This document shows positions 8,530 to 16,335 of a stretch of 64,000 bases of DNA, in pieces. The DNA is from Roseiarcus sp963696665 (GTDB lineage: Bacteria; Pseudomonadota; Alphaproteobacteria; Rhizobiales; Beijerinckiaceae). How positions within the stretch are numbered: the first letter of the stretch is position 1; each line of letters begins with the position of its first letter. Where the stretch lies: NCBI GenBank assembly GCA_963696665.1, contig CAVOLE010000031.1, positions 310,001-374,000 on the forward strand. The letters are read 5' to 3'. The position numbers were made by a program, and so were the translations under genes. A model generated the notes under the pieces. It did not search any database. It saw only the letters and a list, made by a program, of their open reading frames with translations, and was not told the origin of the DNA.

Positions 8530-9570
8530 GTGAGGACTTCCGCGCTTCTCGCGATGCCGCTTGTCGCCGTCTCGGCGAGCGCCGCTCTCGCCGGGTCGGA
8601 GCAGCCTTTCGACAACCGGCAGCCGTCGCTCGCGCTCACCTTGGTCACGCCGTCGACCGGCTCCTTTCCCGATGGATCCGCGTCGCAAGCGCGAGGAGCG
8701 ACGCTGGGCTTTGTCTATGACTTCGCCGGCGACTTCACGCCTCGCGGCGCTCTTGTGGCGGCCGGGCAGTCCTTGTCCACATCCTCGAACCCGGCGCTCG
8801 CCTCCGTCTTCGGCGTCACCTATGGCGGCGATTTTTTCAACAATTTCAATTTGCCCAATCTTTCGGGAAGGGCGATCGTGGGCGCCGGAGGAGGCCTCGA
8901 TCTCGGCGCGGCAATTGGTTCGGAGTCCGTGACGCTGTCCCCTTCGCAAGTCCCGGCTCCGAACGAGGCTGTCGCCGCCCAACCGTACAGCACAATTCAG
9001 CCGTCATTGGCGTTGACCCCGCTGATCGCGGTGTGAACCGCGCCGAATTGCCCGGCCCAACTGAACAGCCGCTTAGCAACGACCAGCCGTCGCTGGCGGT
9101 CAACTACCTCATCGCCACGACCGGAATCTTCCCGTCGACCACGGAGTTTTCATTCGATCAGACGATGGAAACGCTCGGCCAGGTTGTGGAGTTCGCGGGC
9201 TCGACCGCGCCGGCCGGCTGGGCGTTCGCCAACGGGCAGCTCCTGCCGATCAACGCGTTTCCAGCCCTGTTCGCCGTGATCGGAACGACCTACGGCGGCG
9301 ACGGCCTGACCGATTTCGCGCTGCCCGATCTGGATGGCCGGACCGTTGTCGGCGCGAAGTCTCCCAGTCGCCTCTCTGCTCGCGACAGCCGCCTTTACCG
9401 TCGGCGGTGACGATCCCCTCGGCGACGTCGTGAGCGCGGACGCCGTCTTTCTGATCCCAGCGGAGCTGCCGTCCCCCTTTCCGGAGCCTTCGACATGGAC
9501 CCTGCTGACATTGGGCCTGGTCGCGACACGCTTCATGTCGAGAAGAACGCAATTCCGGCAGCCGCGATAG
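8530..9570 (+). CDS. Exported protein with two tail-collar domains and a PEP-CTERM-like tail (frameshifted)
   Basis: A GTG start gives a signal peptide (MRTSALLAMPLVAVSASAAL). Two phage-tail-collar-like units follow. The first has FTPRGALVAAGQSLSTSSN, then PALASVFGVTYGG and FNLPNLSGRAIVGAG. The second has APAGWAFANGQLLPINAFPA, then LFAVIGTTYGG and FALPDLDGRTVVGA. The C-terminus in a third frame ends FPEPSTWTLLTLGLVATRFM then basic residues, a PEP-CTERM-type sorting signal. Two frame changes, near 9031 and near 9350, break it. The units resemble microcystin-dependent-protein/tail-collar folds. Such proteins may be surface displayed and processed by an exosortase. No exosortase lies in the window. 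It could be a real pseudogene or a sequence error. Confidence 0.68.
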
Positions 9571-9714
9571 TTTCTCCCGCGGATTCGGAGCTCAATCGAC
9601 CTCCCGGATTCCGTAACGCGAGGATGAGGAGAGGCGAATGGCCGCTGAAGGTTTCTGGGGGCAAGTTCGTTCCTGCGCTCCATCGGCGCTGACGCCTCTG
9701 CTAGCATCAACGCC

Positions 9715-10152
9715 ATGCCTCTTCACCTCATCAAGCTCGCTGTCGGCGCGGAATCGTTCGCGGACCTGTGCGAATGGATGGCGGAGCGGATGGCGGACGC
9801 CAGGCGTCGCCGCGCGCCGCTCCGGCATGCTCACGTCACCCGCATGACGCCGAAACGGACCGAGCAGATTCTGGGCGGCGGCTCGCTCTACTGGGTCGTC
9901 AAGGGCCTGATCTCAGCGAGGCAGGAGATCGTCGGACTCGAGCCGTTCAGGGATTCGGACGGGATCGGCCGCTGCAAGATCTGGCTGGATCAGACTGTCG
10001 TCGCGGTCGCGCCCCGGCCGATGCGCGCCTTTCAAGGCTGGCGCTATTATGAGGCCAAGGACGCGCCGCCGGATATCGACGAGGCTCAGCCCGGCTTCGC
10101 CGCGATGCCGGAAGCGATGCGCCGCGAGCTGGCGTCGCTCGGGCTCTTATAG
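9715..10152 (+). CDS. DUF1489 family protein
   Basis: A 145-residue protein of the conserved alphaproteobacterial DUF1489 family. It starts MPLHLIKLAVGAESFADLCE and contains HVTRMTPKRTEQILGGGSLY, then WVVKGLI and a C-terminal FQGWRYYEAKDAPPDI. Family length is about 140 residues, so it is complete. The family has no established function; the members are small soluble proteins. It ends 44 bp before the bicupin gene on the same strand. Confidence 0.9.
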   Translation: MPLHLIKLAVGAESFADLCEWMAERMADARRRRAPLRHAHVTRMTPKRTEQILGGGSLYWVVKGLISARQEIVGLEPFRDSDGIGRCKIWLDQTVVAVAPRPMRAFQGWRYYEAKDAPPDIDEAQPGFAAMPEAMRRELASLGLL

Positions 10153-10196
10153 GGGCGCCGACGCTTCGAACGGATCCGAAGAACCCAGGCTAAGCC

Positions 10197-11207
10197 ATGG
10201 AAACCGAAGAACATTGGGAACGCTACCGCACGCTGGCGCAGATCCGTGCGAAGGGAGCGCTCACCAATCTCGGCGACGGCGTACCGATTCGCGCGCATGG
10301 GATCGACACGCGCCTCATCGCCTGGCCGGGCAACGGCTTCCGCACCGAATCCGTGCATGTGCTGACGCTGAAACCGGGCGAAGAGAGCGAGCGTTACGCC
10401 TATGACATGGCGGAGGAGGCGCTCGTCTGCTTCAAGGGCAAGGGGCAGATCTTCCTGCGCGGGCGCTGGGTCGATGTCGAGCCGGGCGACATTGCCTATT
10501 ATCCGTTCACGATCGAGCGCGCCTTGCGCAATCCGGCGGGAAACCGCGATGATTTCGTCCTGGTCACGTCGATCTCGCCGCCGCAATTCGACCTCTACGC
10601 CCCTGCCGGATTTTATGATCCCGTGCACAAGGTGTTGAACTTCCAGGCGATCGCCTACGCCAAGCTCAATGTGAAGCGGGTCGAATATGCGCCCTTGAAC
10701 GAGATGGGCTTTCACGACGGCTCGCCCGACATGCGCGCCTGGACGCTTTCCAATGACGAGATCCGTCGCGGCGGGGCTTTGTTCAACGCTTTCTATGGCG
10801 GCCCGTTTGCCGGGATGGTGGAAGGCGGCAAAAGCGGCGAAGCAGCAATGCTGCTTGTCCTGTTCGCGGGCTTTGGCGCGGGCGCCAACGGCTTCAACTT
10901 CTCCTGCATGAAGCCCGGCATGACCGCCGACATTCACACCCACCCGATCTCCGACGAATGCGTCGTCAACTGGTGGGGCGGCAATCCGGTCTTCCTTGGC
11001 GACCGCTGGCTTGAAACCAAGTCCTACGATTGCCTGCTCGCGCCGAGCGGGGTCAGGCACGGCGGCTTCATCCCGAAGGAGGCGAAAGACCCGCTGTTCG
11101 TCGGCGGCTTCGCCGCGCCGCCGCAGCTCGATCTCCTCATCAACAGCGGCTACTACAAGGATGGCCGATTCAAGCGTCCCCCCTTCGTCCGGCTCGCGGT
11201 GGATTGA
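10197..11207 (+). CDS. Bicupin domain protein
   Basis: A 336-residue protein with two cupin barrels. The first spans about residues 45-115 (VLTLKPGEESERYAYDMAEE, then ALVCFKGKG and VEPGDIAYYPF). The second spans about 225-320, with MKPGMTADIHTHPISDECVV, then NWWG and PSGVRHGGF. The second barrel has the histidine-rich HTH...E...H metal set; the first lacks the histidines and may be structural. Similar arrangements occur in ureidoglycine aminohydrolases and gentisate-type dioxygenases, but no substrate can be named from the sequence. It lies between DUF1489 and a VWA gene without close operon partners. Confidence 0.75.
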   Translation: METEEHWERYRTLAQIRAKGALTNLGDGVPIRAHGIDTRLIAWPGNGFRTESVHVLTLKPGEESERYAYDMAEEALVCFKGKGQIFLRGRWVDVEPGDIAYYPFTIERALRNPAGNRDDFVLVTSISPPQFDLYAPAGFYDPVHKVLNFQAIAYAKLNVKRVEYAPLNEMGFHDGSPDMRAWTLSNDEIRRGGALFNAFYGGPFAGMVEGGKSGEAAMLLVLFAGFGAGANGFNFSCMKPGMTADIHTHPISDECVVNWWGGNPVFLGDRWLETKSYDCLLAPSGVRHGGFIPKEAKDPLFVGGFAAPPQLDLLINSGYYKDGRFKRPPFVRLAVD

Positions 11208-11256
11208 GACTGCGGGCCGCTTTGTGGGCGCCCTCGGCTGCTTTGGTCGTCGCACC

Positions 11257-11366
11257 CCCTCTCCCCGCTCGCGGGGAGAGGGTAAGGGTGAGAGGCGTGG
11301 CGACCAGCCGCGAACGGCGGCCCAGCCCCTCATCCCGGCCTTCTCCCCGCGAGCGGGGAGAAGGGG
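11257..11366. repeat. Paired REP-like hairpins
   Basis: Two strong hairpins lie about 60 bp apart: CCCTCTCCCCG-CTCG-CGGGGAGAGGG at 11257-11282 and TTCTCCCCGC-GA-GCGGGGAGAA at 11341-11362. A GGTAAGGGTGAGAG stretch follows the first. This paired arrangement is a common intergenic repeat in alphaproteobacteria, and related copies occur at 40119-40226 and 63005-63045. It may also stop transcription of the bicupin gene. Confidence 0.75.
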
Positions 11367-11451
11367 CAGGTCGAGCGCCTGGCGCCCCTAAGCCTTGCCA
11401 ACCACGCGACAACGCCCAATTTAAATCTTGCAAACGAATTTCGGTGTCCCT

Positions 11452-12162
11452 GTGGACAAGGACAAGAATAACCCGCTGACGAACCGCAGCGGCGGCGAGG
11501 ACATCGCGGCCTTCGTCGAGGCGGCGAAAAAGACTCCCGCGCCGGGCGCCTCCGGCCGCGGGCGGCTGATCTTCGCCCTCGACGCCACCATGAGCCGGCA
11601 GCCGACCTGGGACCTCGCCCAATCGCTTCAGGCGAGAATGTTCGAGGCCGCGGCCTCGCTTGGCGGCCTCGATGTGCAGCTTGTCTATTTCCGGGGCATG
11701 AACGAATGCCGCGCGTCGAACTTCGTCTCCGGCGGGCAGGGCCTTGCGCAGCTCATGAGCCGCATCGAGGTGCGCGGCGGATCGACGCAGATCCGCAGGG
11801 TGCTCGCCCACACGCGCGATGAAGCTGCCCGCGCGAAAGTCGGAGCGCTCATCTTTATTGGCGACGCCATGGAGGAAAATCCGGACGCGCTCGCCACAGT
11901 GTCGGGGGAGCTTGCGCTGCTTGGCGTGAAGGCCTTCATGTTCCAGGAGGGTCAGGATCCCGCGGCGAAGCGGACGTTCAGCGAGATCGCTCGCCTGACC
12001 GGCGGGGCCTACAGCGCCTTCGACGCGGGCGCGTCCGCGCGGCTCGCGGCGCTCCTGCGCGCAGCGGCGGCCTATGCCGCGGGCGGCCATGCGGCGCTCG
12101 CCCGGCATGCGGAGGCCGATCCCGCCGCGCGGCTACTCTTGTCGCAGATGCGGGAAAGATGA
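11452..12162 (+). CDS. VWA-domain protein
   Basis: A von Willebrand factor A-like protein of about 236 residues. The fold starts with GRLIFALDATMSRQPTWDLA, a MIDAS-like DxTxS pattern in which the aspartate and serine are kept. A later ALIFIGDAMEENPDAL fits the core strand with the metal-side acidic residues. GTG at 11452 is taken as start; a TTG at 11428 in the same frame is possible. The next gene encodes a membrane-anchored J-domain protein on the same strand. This VWA/J-domain pair recurs in alphaproteobacteria, suggesting a joint role, but the role is not known. Confidence 0.75.
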   Translation: MDKDKNNPLTNRSGGEDIAAFVEAAKKTPAPGASGRGRLIFALDATMSRQPTWDLAQSLQARMFEAAASLGGLDVQLVYFRGMNECRASNFVSGGQGLAQLMSRIEVRGGSTQIRRVLAHTRDEAARAKVGALIFIGDAMEENPDALATVSGELALLGVKAFMFQEGQDPAAKRTFSEIARLTGGAYSAFDAGASARLAALLRAAAAYAAGGHAALARHAEADPAARLLLSQMRER

Positions 12163-12219
12163 ACTTGGCTTAAGTTCGCGGGTAGCTCGCAAGGAGGGCC
12201 TTTGGATCGGTCCGCATCC

Positions 12220-12355
12220 CAAGACCTCATGCCTCAAGGGGCGCGCGAAAGCGCGACGTTTCGAAGGATGATCCAGTTCCAGGCGCCGTTTGCGCCCGCT
12301 CGAGCGTCCTTCGAGACGCGTCGCCTACGGCGTCGCTCCTCAGGGCGAGGAAGAG
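12220..12355. repeat. Dispersed intergenic repeat, CTTCGAGACGC/CTCCTCAGG type
   Basis: The left half reads AAGACCTCATGCCTCAAGG and ends TTTCGAAGGATGA. The right half carries CGTCCTTCGAGACGCGTCGC and GGCGTCGCTCCTCAGGGCGA. The halves are inverted copies of one another, as in the widespread alphaproteobacterial intergenic repeat. It fills much of the gap between the VWA and J-domain genes. Confidence 0.6.
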
Positions 12356-12410
12356 GCGCGGCCGACCCATGCTCCGGCGAGACGCGCGTCGAATCGAAAG
12401 TCTTGCAACA

Positions 12411-13118
12411 ATGAACCTCATTATAGGCTTGATCTTGCTGTTCCTTTTGGTGCAGGGAATCAAGCGCTTCGCGCGCATGGACGCGGCTACGGCGGCGCGG
12501 CTCGTCCGCCATGGCGGCGGCGCCCTGGGGATGATCGGCGCTCTTCTCCTGCTCCTTCGGGGCCGGATCGGGCTTGCCGCCGCAGTCGCCGGCATGATGG
12601 CGAACTTCGCCGGATGGCGGACGACAGGCGGCGGCGCCCCGATGGGCTTTCGCAACGTCGGCGCGGGCGCGCGCGCGGGACGGTCGTCGACCGCCCGGTC
12701 GGCGATGGTCGAAATGCAGCTTGATCACGACAGCGGCGCGATGACCGGAAGAGTTCTGTCCGGCGCTTACGCGGGCCGGGCGGTCGAAACCCTGTCCCGC
12801 CCGGAGCTTGTCGCCTTTCGCCAGGAGCTCATGCTCGACGATCCCGACGGCGCTCGCCTTTTAGAGGCATATCTCGACCGCCGGTTCGCCGGCTGGCGTG
12901 AGGCAGACCAGGGTGAGCGTCAAGGGCGGAGAGGCGGGGCGATGTCGCGCCGCGAGGCGCTGGAGGTCCTGGGGCTCACTGAGGGCGCGAGCGCGGCCGA
13001 CATCATCCGCGCCCACCGGAGCTTGATGAAAAAGTTTCATCCAGATCATGGCGGCTCGACCACGCTTGCCGCGCGGGTCAATCAGGCCAAGGATGTTCTG
13101 ATGCAGCGACAAGGCTAG
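12411..13118 (+). CDS. Membrane-anchored J-domain (DnaJ-like) protein
   Basis: A 235-residue protein. The start at 12411 gives an N-terminal membrane helix (NLIIGLILLFLLVQGI) and a second hydrophobic segment (ALGMIGALLLLLRGRIGLAA). The C-terminal 60 residues form a J domain (SRREALEVLGLTEGASAADI, then IRAHRSLMKKFHPDHGG) that contains the HPD tripeptide needed to stimulate Hsp70 ATPase. It probably recruits DnaK to the membrane, as DjlA-type proteins do. It follows the VWA gene and converges with the carboxypeptidase gene 22 bp away. Confidence 0.85.
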   Translation: MNLIIGLILLFLLVQGIKRFARMDAATAARLVRHGGGALGMIGALLLLLRGRIGLAAAVAGMMANFAGWRTTGGGAPMGFRNVGAGARAGRSSTARSAMVEMQLDHDSGAMTGRVLSGAYAGRAVETLSRPELVAFRQELMLDDPDGARLLEAYLDRRFAGWREADQGERQGRRGGAMSRREALEVLGLTEGASAADIIRAHRSLMKKFHPDHGGSTTLAARVNQAKDVLMQRQG

Positions 13119-13140
13119 GCGCTCCCAAGAAGCGTACGCG

Positions 13141-14835
13141 TCAGTCGTGGGCGGTGAAGCAGGAAAATCCGGTGCGTTTGAGCGAGCGGCACGCGGCTTC
13201 GGCTGAAACCGAATCCAGGCCCGCGAAACGCGCGCGATAGAGCGTCAGATCCCCTTTGCGCACCTTCTCAGTGAGCGGCTTCGCCGAGGCCAGCGTCGAA
13301 CGGTTGCGTTCTTGGGCGCGCGCCAAAAGGGCGTTGGCCTTGGCGAGATTCTTGAGGGCGCCGATCTGGATCATCCAGCCGCGCTCGGAGGGGTCGTCGG
13401 CCGCCTCGTCTTGTAGAGATGACCGCTCCGGACGGCGCTCGTCCTCGGCCGAATTCTCAGTACGGTCAGGCGGCATGACCAGTGCGCTCGCCGCCGCGAG
13501 CCGGGCCCGATTCTTGGCTGAAGTTCTCCCTCCTTCGGGACTCTTGACGAAAGCGGGATCGGCCGCGGTCGGCTGCCCGGCGCGCGGGGCGGGCGCCTTG
13601 AGCACTGGCTCCGCAGTGTCAGCCTCGTCGTCTCCAGTCCCATCGTCGCCTTCCCCTGCGGCGTTCTCCGCGCGGGTCGTGGCGGAGACGCGCTCGAGCT
13701 TGGCTTCGGCGATCTGGGCCGCGCGCGCGCGGATCGGCGCGATGGCCGGCTCGATCAGCTCCACAGGCGAAGCGTCGGCGACTGCGGTCGCAGTGTGGGC
13801 GGTCGACGCTTCCGCGATGTGGTCGGCGATCAGATTTTCCATGATCCGGTCGCGCCCCGCGGCGGAGCGCCCGCCCATGACCACGGCGATTAGCGACCGT
13901 CCGTCGCGATGGACCGAGGTCAAGAGATTGAAGCCGGACGCTCTCGTGTAGCCGGTCTTGATTCCGTCGACGCCGTCGACGCGGCCGAGCAGATGGTTGT
14001 GATTGCCGATGATCTCGCCGTCGAAGTCGAATTGGGCGGTCGAGAAGTAACGGAAGTAGCGGGGGAAGCGCTCCTCGAGCGAGCGGCCCAGAATCGTCAG
14101 ATCGTGCGCCGTGGTGATCTGTTGGTCGTTGGGGAGTCCGGAGGCGTTGACGTAGACCGTGTTGGCCATGCCGAGCGCATGCGCCTGGCGCGTCATCATC
14201 TCGGCGAAATTGCTTTCCGAGCCCCCGATGGCCTCGGCGATCGCGACGGCGATGTCGTTGGCCGAACGGGTCACGACGGCCTTGATCGCGTCATCGACGC
14301 TGATCGTGTCGCCGGGCGCGAGGCCGAGCTTCGAGGGCTCTTGCGCCGCGGCGTGCTCGGAAATCGGAATTTGCGTCCTGAGCGTGATTGCGCCGCGGTC
14401 GAGCTCTTCGAACAACAGGTAGAGCGTCATCACTTTCGTGATCGAAGCGGGATGGCGCAATCCGTTCTCGTCGGCGGAATAGAGCGTGCGCCCGCTATTG
14501 GCGTCGACGACAAGCGCTGAAAAGGCTGGCGAACTGGGGATCGCGCCCGGCGCTACGGAGGCGTAACGCGGGGAGGCGTGATAGGCGCGATGGGCGTAAT
14601 GCGGAGCGCGCCGATCGTAATGCGCTGGGCGCCAATAATGCGCGGCGCGCGCATAGCGCGGGTAATGCGCGTGATGGACCGCGTGCGCGTAAGCCCTGTG
14701 GCGCCCATAATGATGCGCCTGCGCTTGCGCCCCGGCCAGGCAAAGCATCGAGACCGAAATCAACGCCGCCGTCGCCACGCGAGCAAGCCGGCCCAGTCGA
14801 GAGCAACCGTTACGCAACGCCATGAAACGCCCCAC
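13141..14835 (-). CDS. D-alanyl-D-alanine carboxypeptidase with SPOR domain
   Basis: A 564-residue penicillin-binding protein of peptidase family S11, exported to the periplasm to trim peptidoglycan stem peptides. A signal peptide is followed by an unusual His/Tyr-rich segment at residues 41-90. The catalytic domain has all three motifs: SITK at 131-134 with the nucleophile Ser131, SAN at 191-193 and KTG at 293-295. After an acidic, Pro/Ala-rich linker, the C-terminus (about 488-564, MIQIGALKNLAKANALLARA onward) is a SPOR domain, which binds denuded glycan at division sites. The four-residue-shorter start at 14823 is also possible. Confidence 0.92.
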   Translation of the reverse strand: MGRFMALRNGCSRLGRLARVATAALISVSMLCLAGAQAQAHHYGRHRAYAHAVHHAHYPRYARAAHYWRPAHYDRRAPHYAHRAYHASPRYASVAPGAIPSSPAFSALVVDANSGRTLYSADENGLRHPASITKVMTLYLLFEELDRGAITLRTQIPISEHAAAQEPSKLGLAPGDTISVDDAIKAVVTRSANDIAVAIAEAIGGSESNFAEMMTRQAHALGMANTVYVNASGLPNDQQITTAHDLTILGRSLEERFPRYFRYFSTAQFDFDGEIIGNHNHLLGRVDGVDGIKTGYTRASGFNLLTSVHRDGRSLIAVVMGGRSAAGRDRIMENLIADHIAEASTAHTATAVADASPVELIEPAIAPIRARAAQIAEAKLERVSATTRAENAAGEGDDGTGDDEADTAEPVLKAPAPRAGQPTAADPAFVKSPEGGRTSAKNRARLAAASALVMPPDRTENSAEDERRPERSSLQDEAADDPSERGWMIQIGALKNLAKANALLARAQERNRSTLASAKPLTEKVRKGDLTLYRARFAGLDSVSAEAACRSLKRTGFSCFTAHD

Positions 14836-15104
14836 CGACTTCGCGCAACGGTGAGGCCCGAACGCCGATCACAGTTGCGTTACGCACACGGTCCTGGACG
14901 ATATGCTGGAGCGGTTACGCAGCGGTTAACGGGATTCCGAAGAGCCGCCCCTATTTTTCCGCAAGCCTTTGAAATCTCGATCAGCCGGCGGCGAGGGGCG
15001 TCGAGCGGGATGAAGCCCCAGGTCAGTAAACGGCGGCTATCGATTGAAATTATTTACTGTTTCTAATTCGGTTCGGGGCTTCCTTTGCGCGTGGCGACAG
15101 GATT

Positions 15105-15119
15105 TGCTGCAATGCAGCA
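15105..15119. promoter_or_regulatory. Candidate PhaR operator (CTGC-N3-GCAG)
   Basis: TGCTGCAATGCAGCA is a perfect inverted repeat around a central A and contains CTGC-N3-GCAG, the pattern described for PhaR in Paracoccus/Rhodobacter. It lies about 100 bp upstream of the phasin start and just upstream of the candidate -35 box. The rest of the 14836-15215 gap shows no gene. Confidence 0.6.
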
Positions 15120-15127
15120 ATCCAGCC

Positions 15128-15156
15128 TTGACTTCCATTGTGCAGTGCACATATTG
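15128..15156 (+). promoter_or_regulatory. Candidate phasin promoter with overlapping TGC palindrome
   Basis: TTGACT at 15128-15133 and ATATTG at 15151-15156 are separated by 17 bp, a fair sigma-70-type promoter. The spacer carries a second perfect inverted repeat, TGTGCAGTGCACA (15139-15151). A repressor bound there would block RNA polymerase, as expected for PhaR control of a phasin gene. Confidence 0.5.
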
Positions 15157-15215
15157 CGTCCATCGCGGTTCGCCTCACTTCCGATGCGAAACCGATCCAA
15201 TGCAGGGAGCTCTAA

Positions 15216-15558
15216 ATGACAGTCAGCACGCCGACATTCGAAGATTTCCAGAAGTTCTCGAAAGAGCAGCTTGAGGCTTTCACCGCCGCTTCGTCCACCT
15301 TGTCGAAGGGTCTGCAGGACATCGCCGCCGAGTTCGAGCGATTATTCAAAGAAGGCCTTCGCCGCCGGGACCGCGATGTACGAGAAGCTTCTCGGCGCGC
15401 GCAGCGTCGAATCGGCGATCCAGATTCAGACCGAATTCGCGAAAGAGGCCTACGAGGGCTTTGTCGCTCAGGCGACGAAGGTTTCGGAGCTCTACACCCA
15501 AGTCGCGACAGACGCTCTGAAGCCGGTCACCACGGCCTACGCGAACGTGCAGAAGTAA
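15216..15558 (+). CDS. Phasin (PHB granule-associated protein, frameshifted)
   Basis: A small phasin of about 114 residues, typical of the short alphaproteobacterial family that coats polyhydroxybutyrate granules. The first 40 residues read TVSTPTFEDFQKFSKEQLEA, then FTAASSTLSKGLQDIA. The rest is in another frame: DYSKKAFAAGTAMYEKLLGA, then RSVESAIQIQTEFAKEAYEG. Removing one G near 15336 (TTCGAGC to TTCAGC) joins them. Upstream are a promoter and PhaR-like palindromes, and downstream a strong terminator. These intact signals suggest the gene is functional and the extra base is an error. Confidence 0.85.
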
Positions 15559-15616
15559 TTTATCCAGAAGATTTTCTCGCCGCCCCGCGCGGCGGGACAA
15601 CGTCCTTCGAGCCGAC

Positions 15617-15645
15617 GCCGGCGCCGTTCCAGCGCCGGCTTTTTA
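15617..15645 (+). terminator. Rho-independent terminator after phasin
   Basis: GCCGGCGC (15617-15624) pairs with GCGCCGGC (15632-15639) around a 7-base loop and is followed directly by TTTTTATTT. This is a classic intrinsic terminator for the phasin transcript. Confidence 0.85.
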
Positions 15646-15980
15646 TTTGCGTCCTCGCCCGCATAATGCTGTCATCCGAGTTTAGAAACGGAACAGGGAA
15701 GGCCTGTTGCAAGTTGCGTGTGGAGAGGCTCTTGCACGTGACGAGTAAATTCGCAATGCTGTCATTCGGCGATGACATCTGGCGGCGACGGCGCGCGGCG
15801 CCTAGATGTAGTCGCCAGGGTTTCGTGTGCGCGTAGATGTGAGTTCCGGTCCAATTCGGCATCAATCGGGGTCTTTCGGTGGCTGCCGCCTCAATTCCGT
15901 TGGTTGTTCGGCTCCGAGCGGGGATGGTTCGGCTGGCGCGTTGGCTCTATCCGGGCTTTGGCGCGGCCTCGCCAATTGCG

Positions 15981-16325
15981 ATGCGGCCGATGGCCTCGCG
16001 GGAGCCCAAAAGAGGAGGAGAAACGCCAGGGGCGGGCGCGGCAGTCATTACGCGTACCCGGACGCAGACGAAGCGTCCAAGCATGTACCGCGTTCTTCTG
16101 CTCAACGACGACTACACGCCCATGGAGTTCGTGGTCTCAATTTTGCAGGCCTTCTTCAATAAGGACGCCCAAGAGGCGATGCAGATCATGCTCCAAGTGC
16201 ACCACAATGGCGTAGGCGAATGCGGGATCTATACCTACGAAATCGCGGAAACCAAGGTGTCGCAAGTGATGGATCACGCCCGTAAGAATCAGCACCCCCT
16301 GCAGTGCATCATGGAAAAGAAGTGA
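15981..16325 (+). CDS. clpS: ATP-dependent Clp protease adaptor ClpS
   Basis: ClpS binds N-degron substrates and hands them to ClpAP. The core is complete: YRVLLLNDDYTPMEFVVSIL, then FFNKDAQEAMQIMLQVHHNG, and CGIYTYEIAETKVSQVMDHA. The DD of NDDYTPM and the HHNG region are the usual N-degron pocket elements. The exact start is uncertain; ATG at 15981 gives about 114 residues, and in-frame starts upstream (15879) or at 15990 are possible. The N-terminal extension rich in Gly/Thr/Arg is variable in this family. clpA starts 10 bp downstream, so the two are cotranscribed. Confidence 0.92.
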   Translation: MRPMASREPKRGGETPGAGAAVITRTRTQTKRPSMYRVLLLNDDYTPMEFVVSILQAFFNKDAQEAMQIMLQVHHNGVGECGIYTYEIAETKVSQVMDHARKNQHPLQCIMEKK

Positions 16326-16335
16326 AAGGCGCCCG

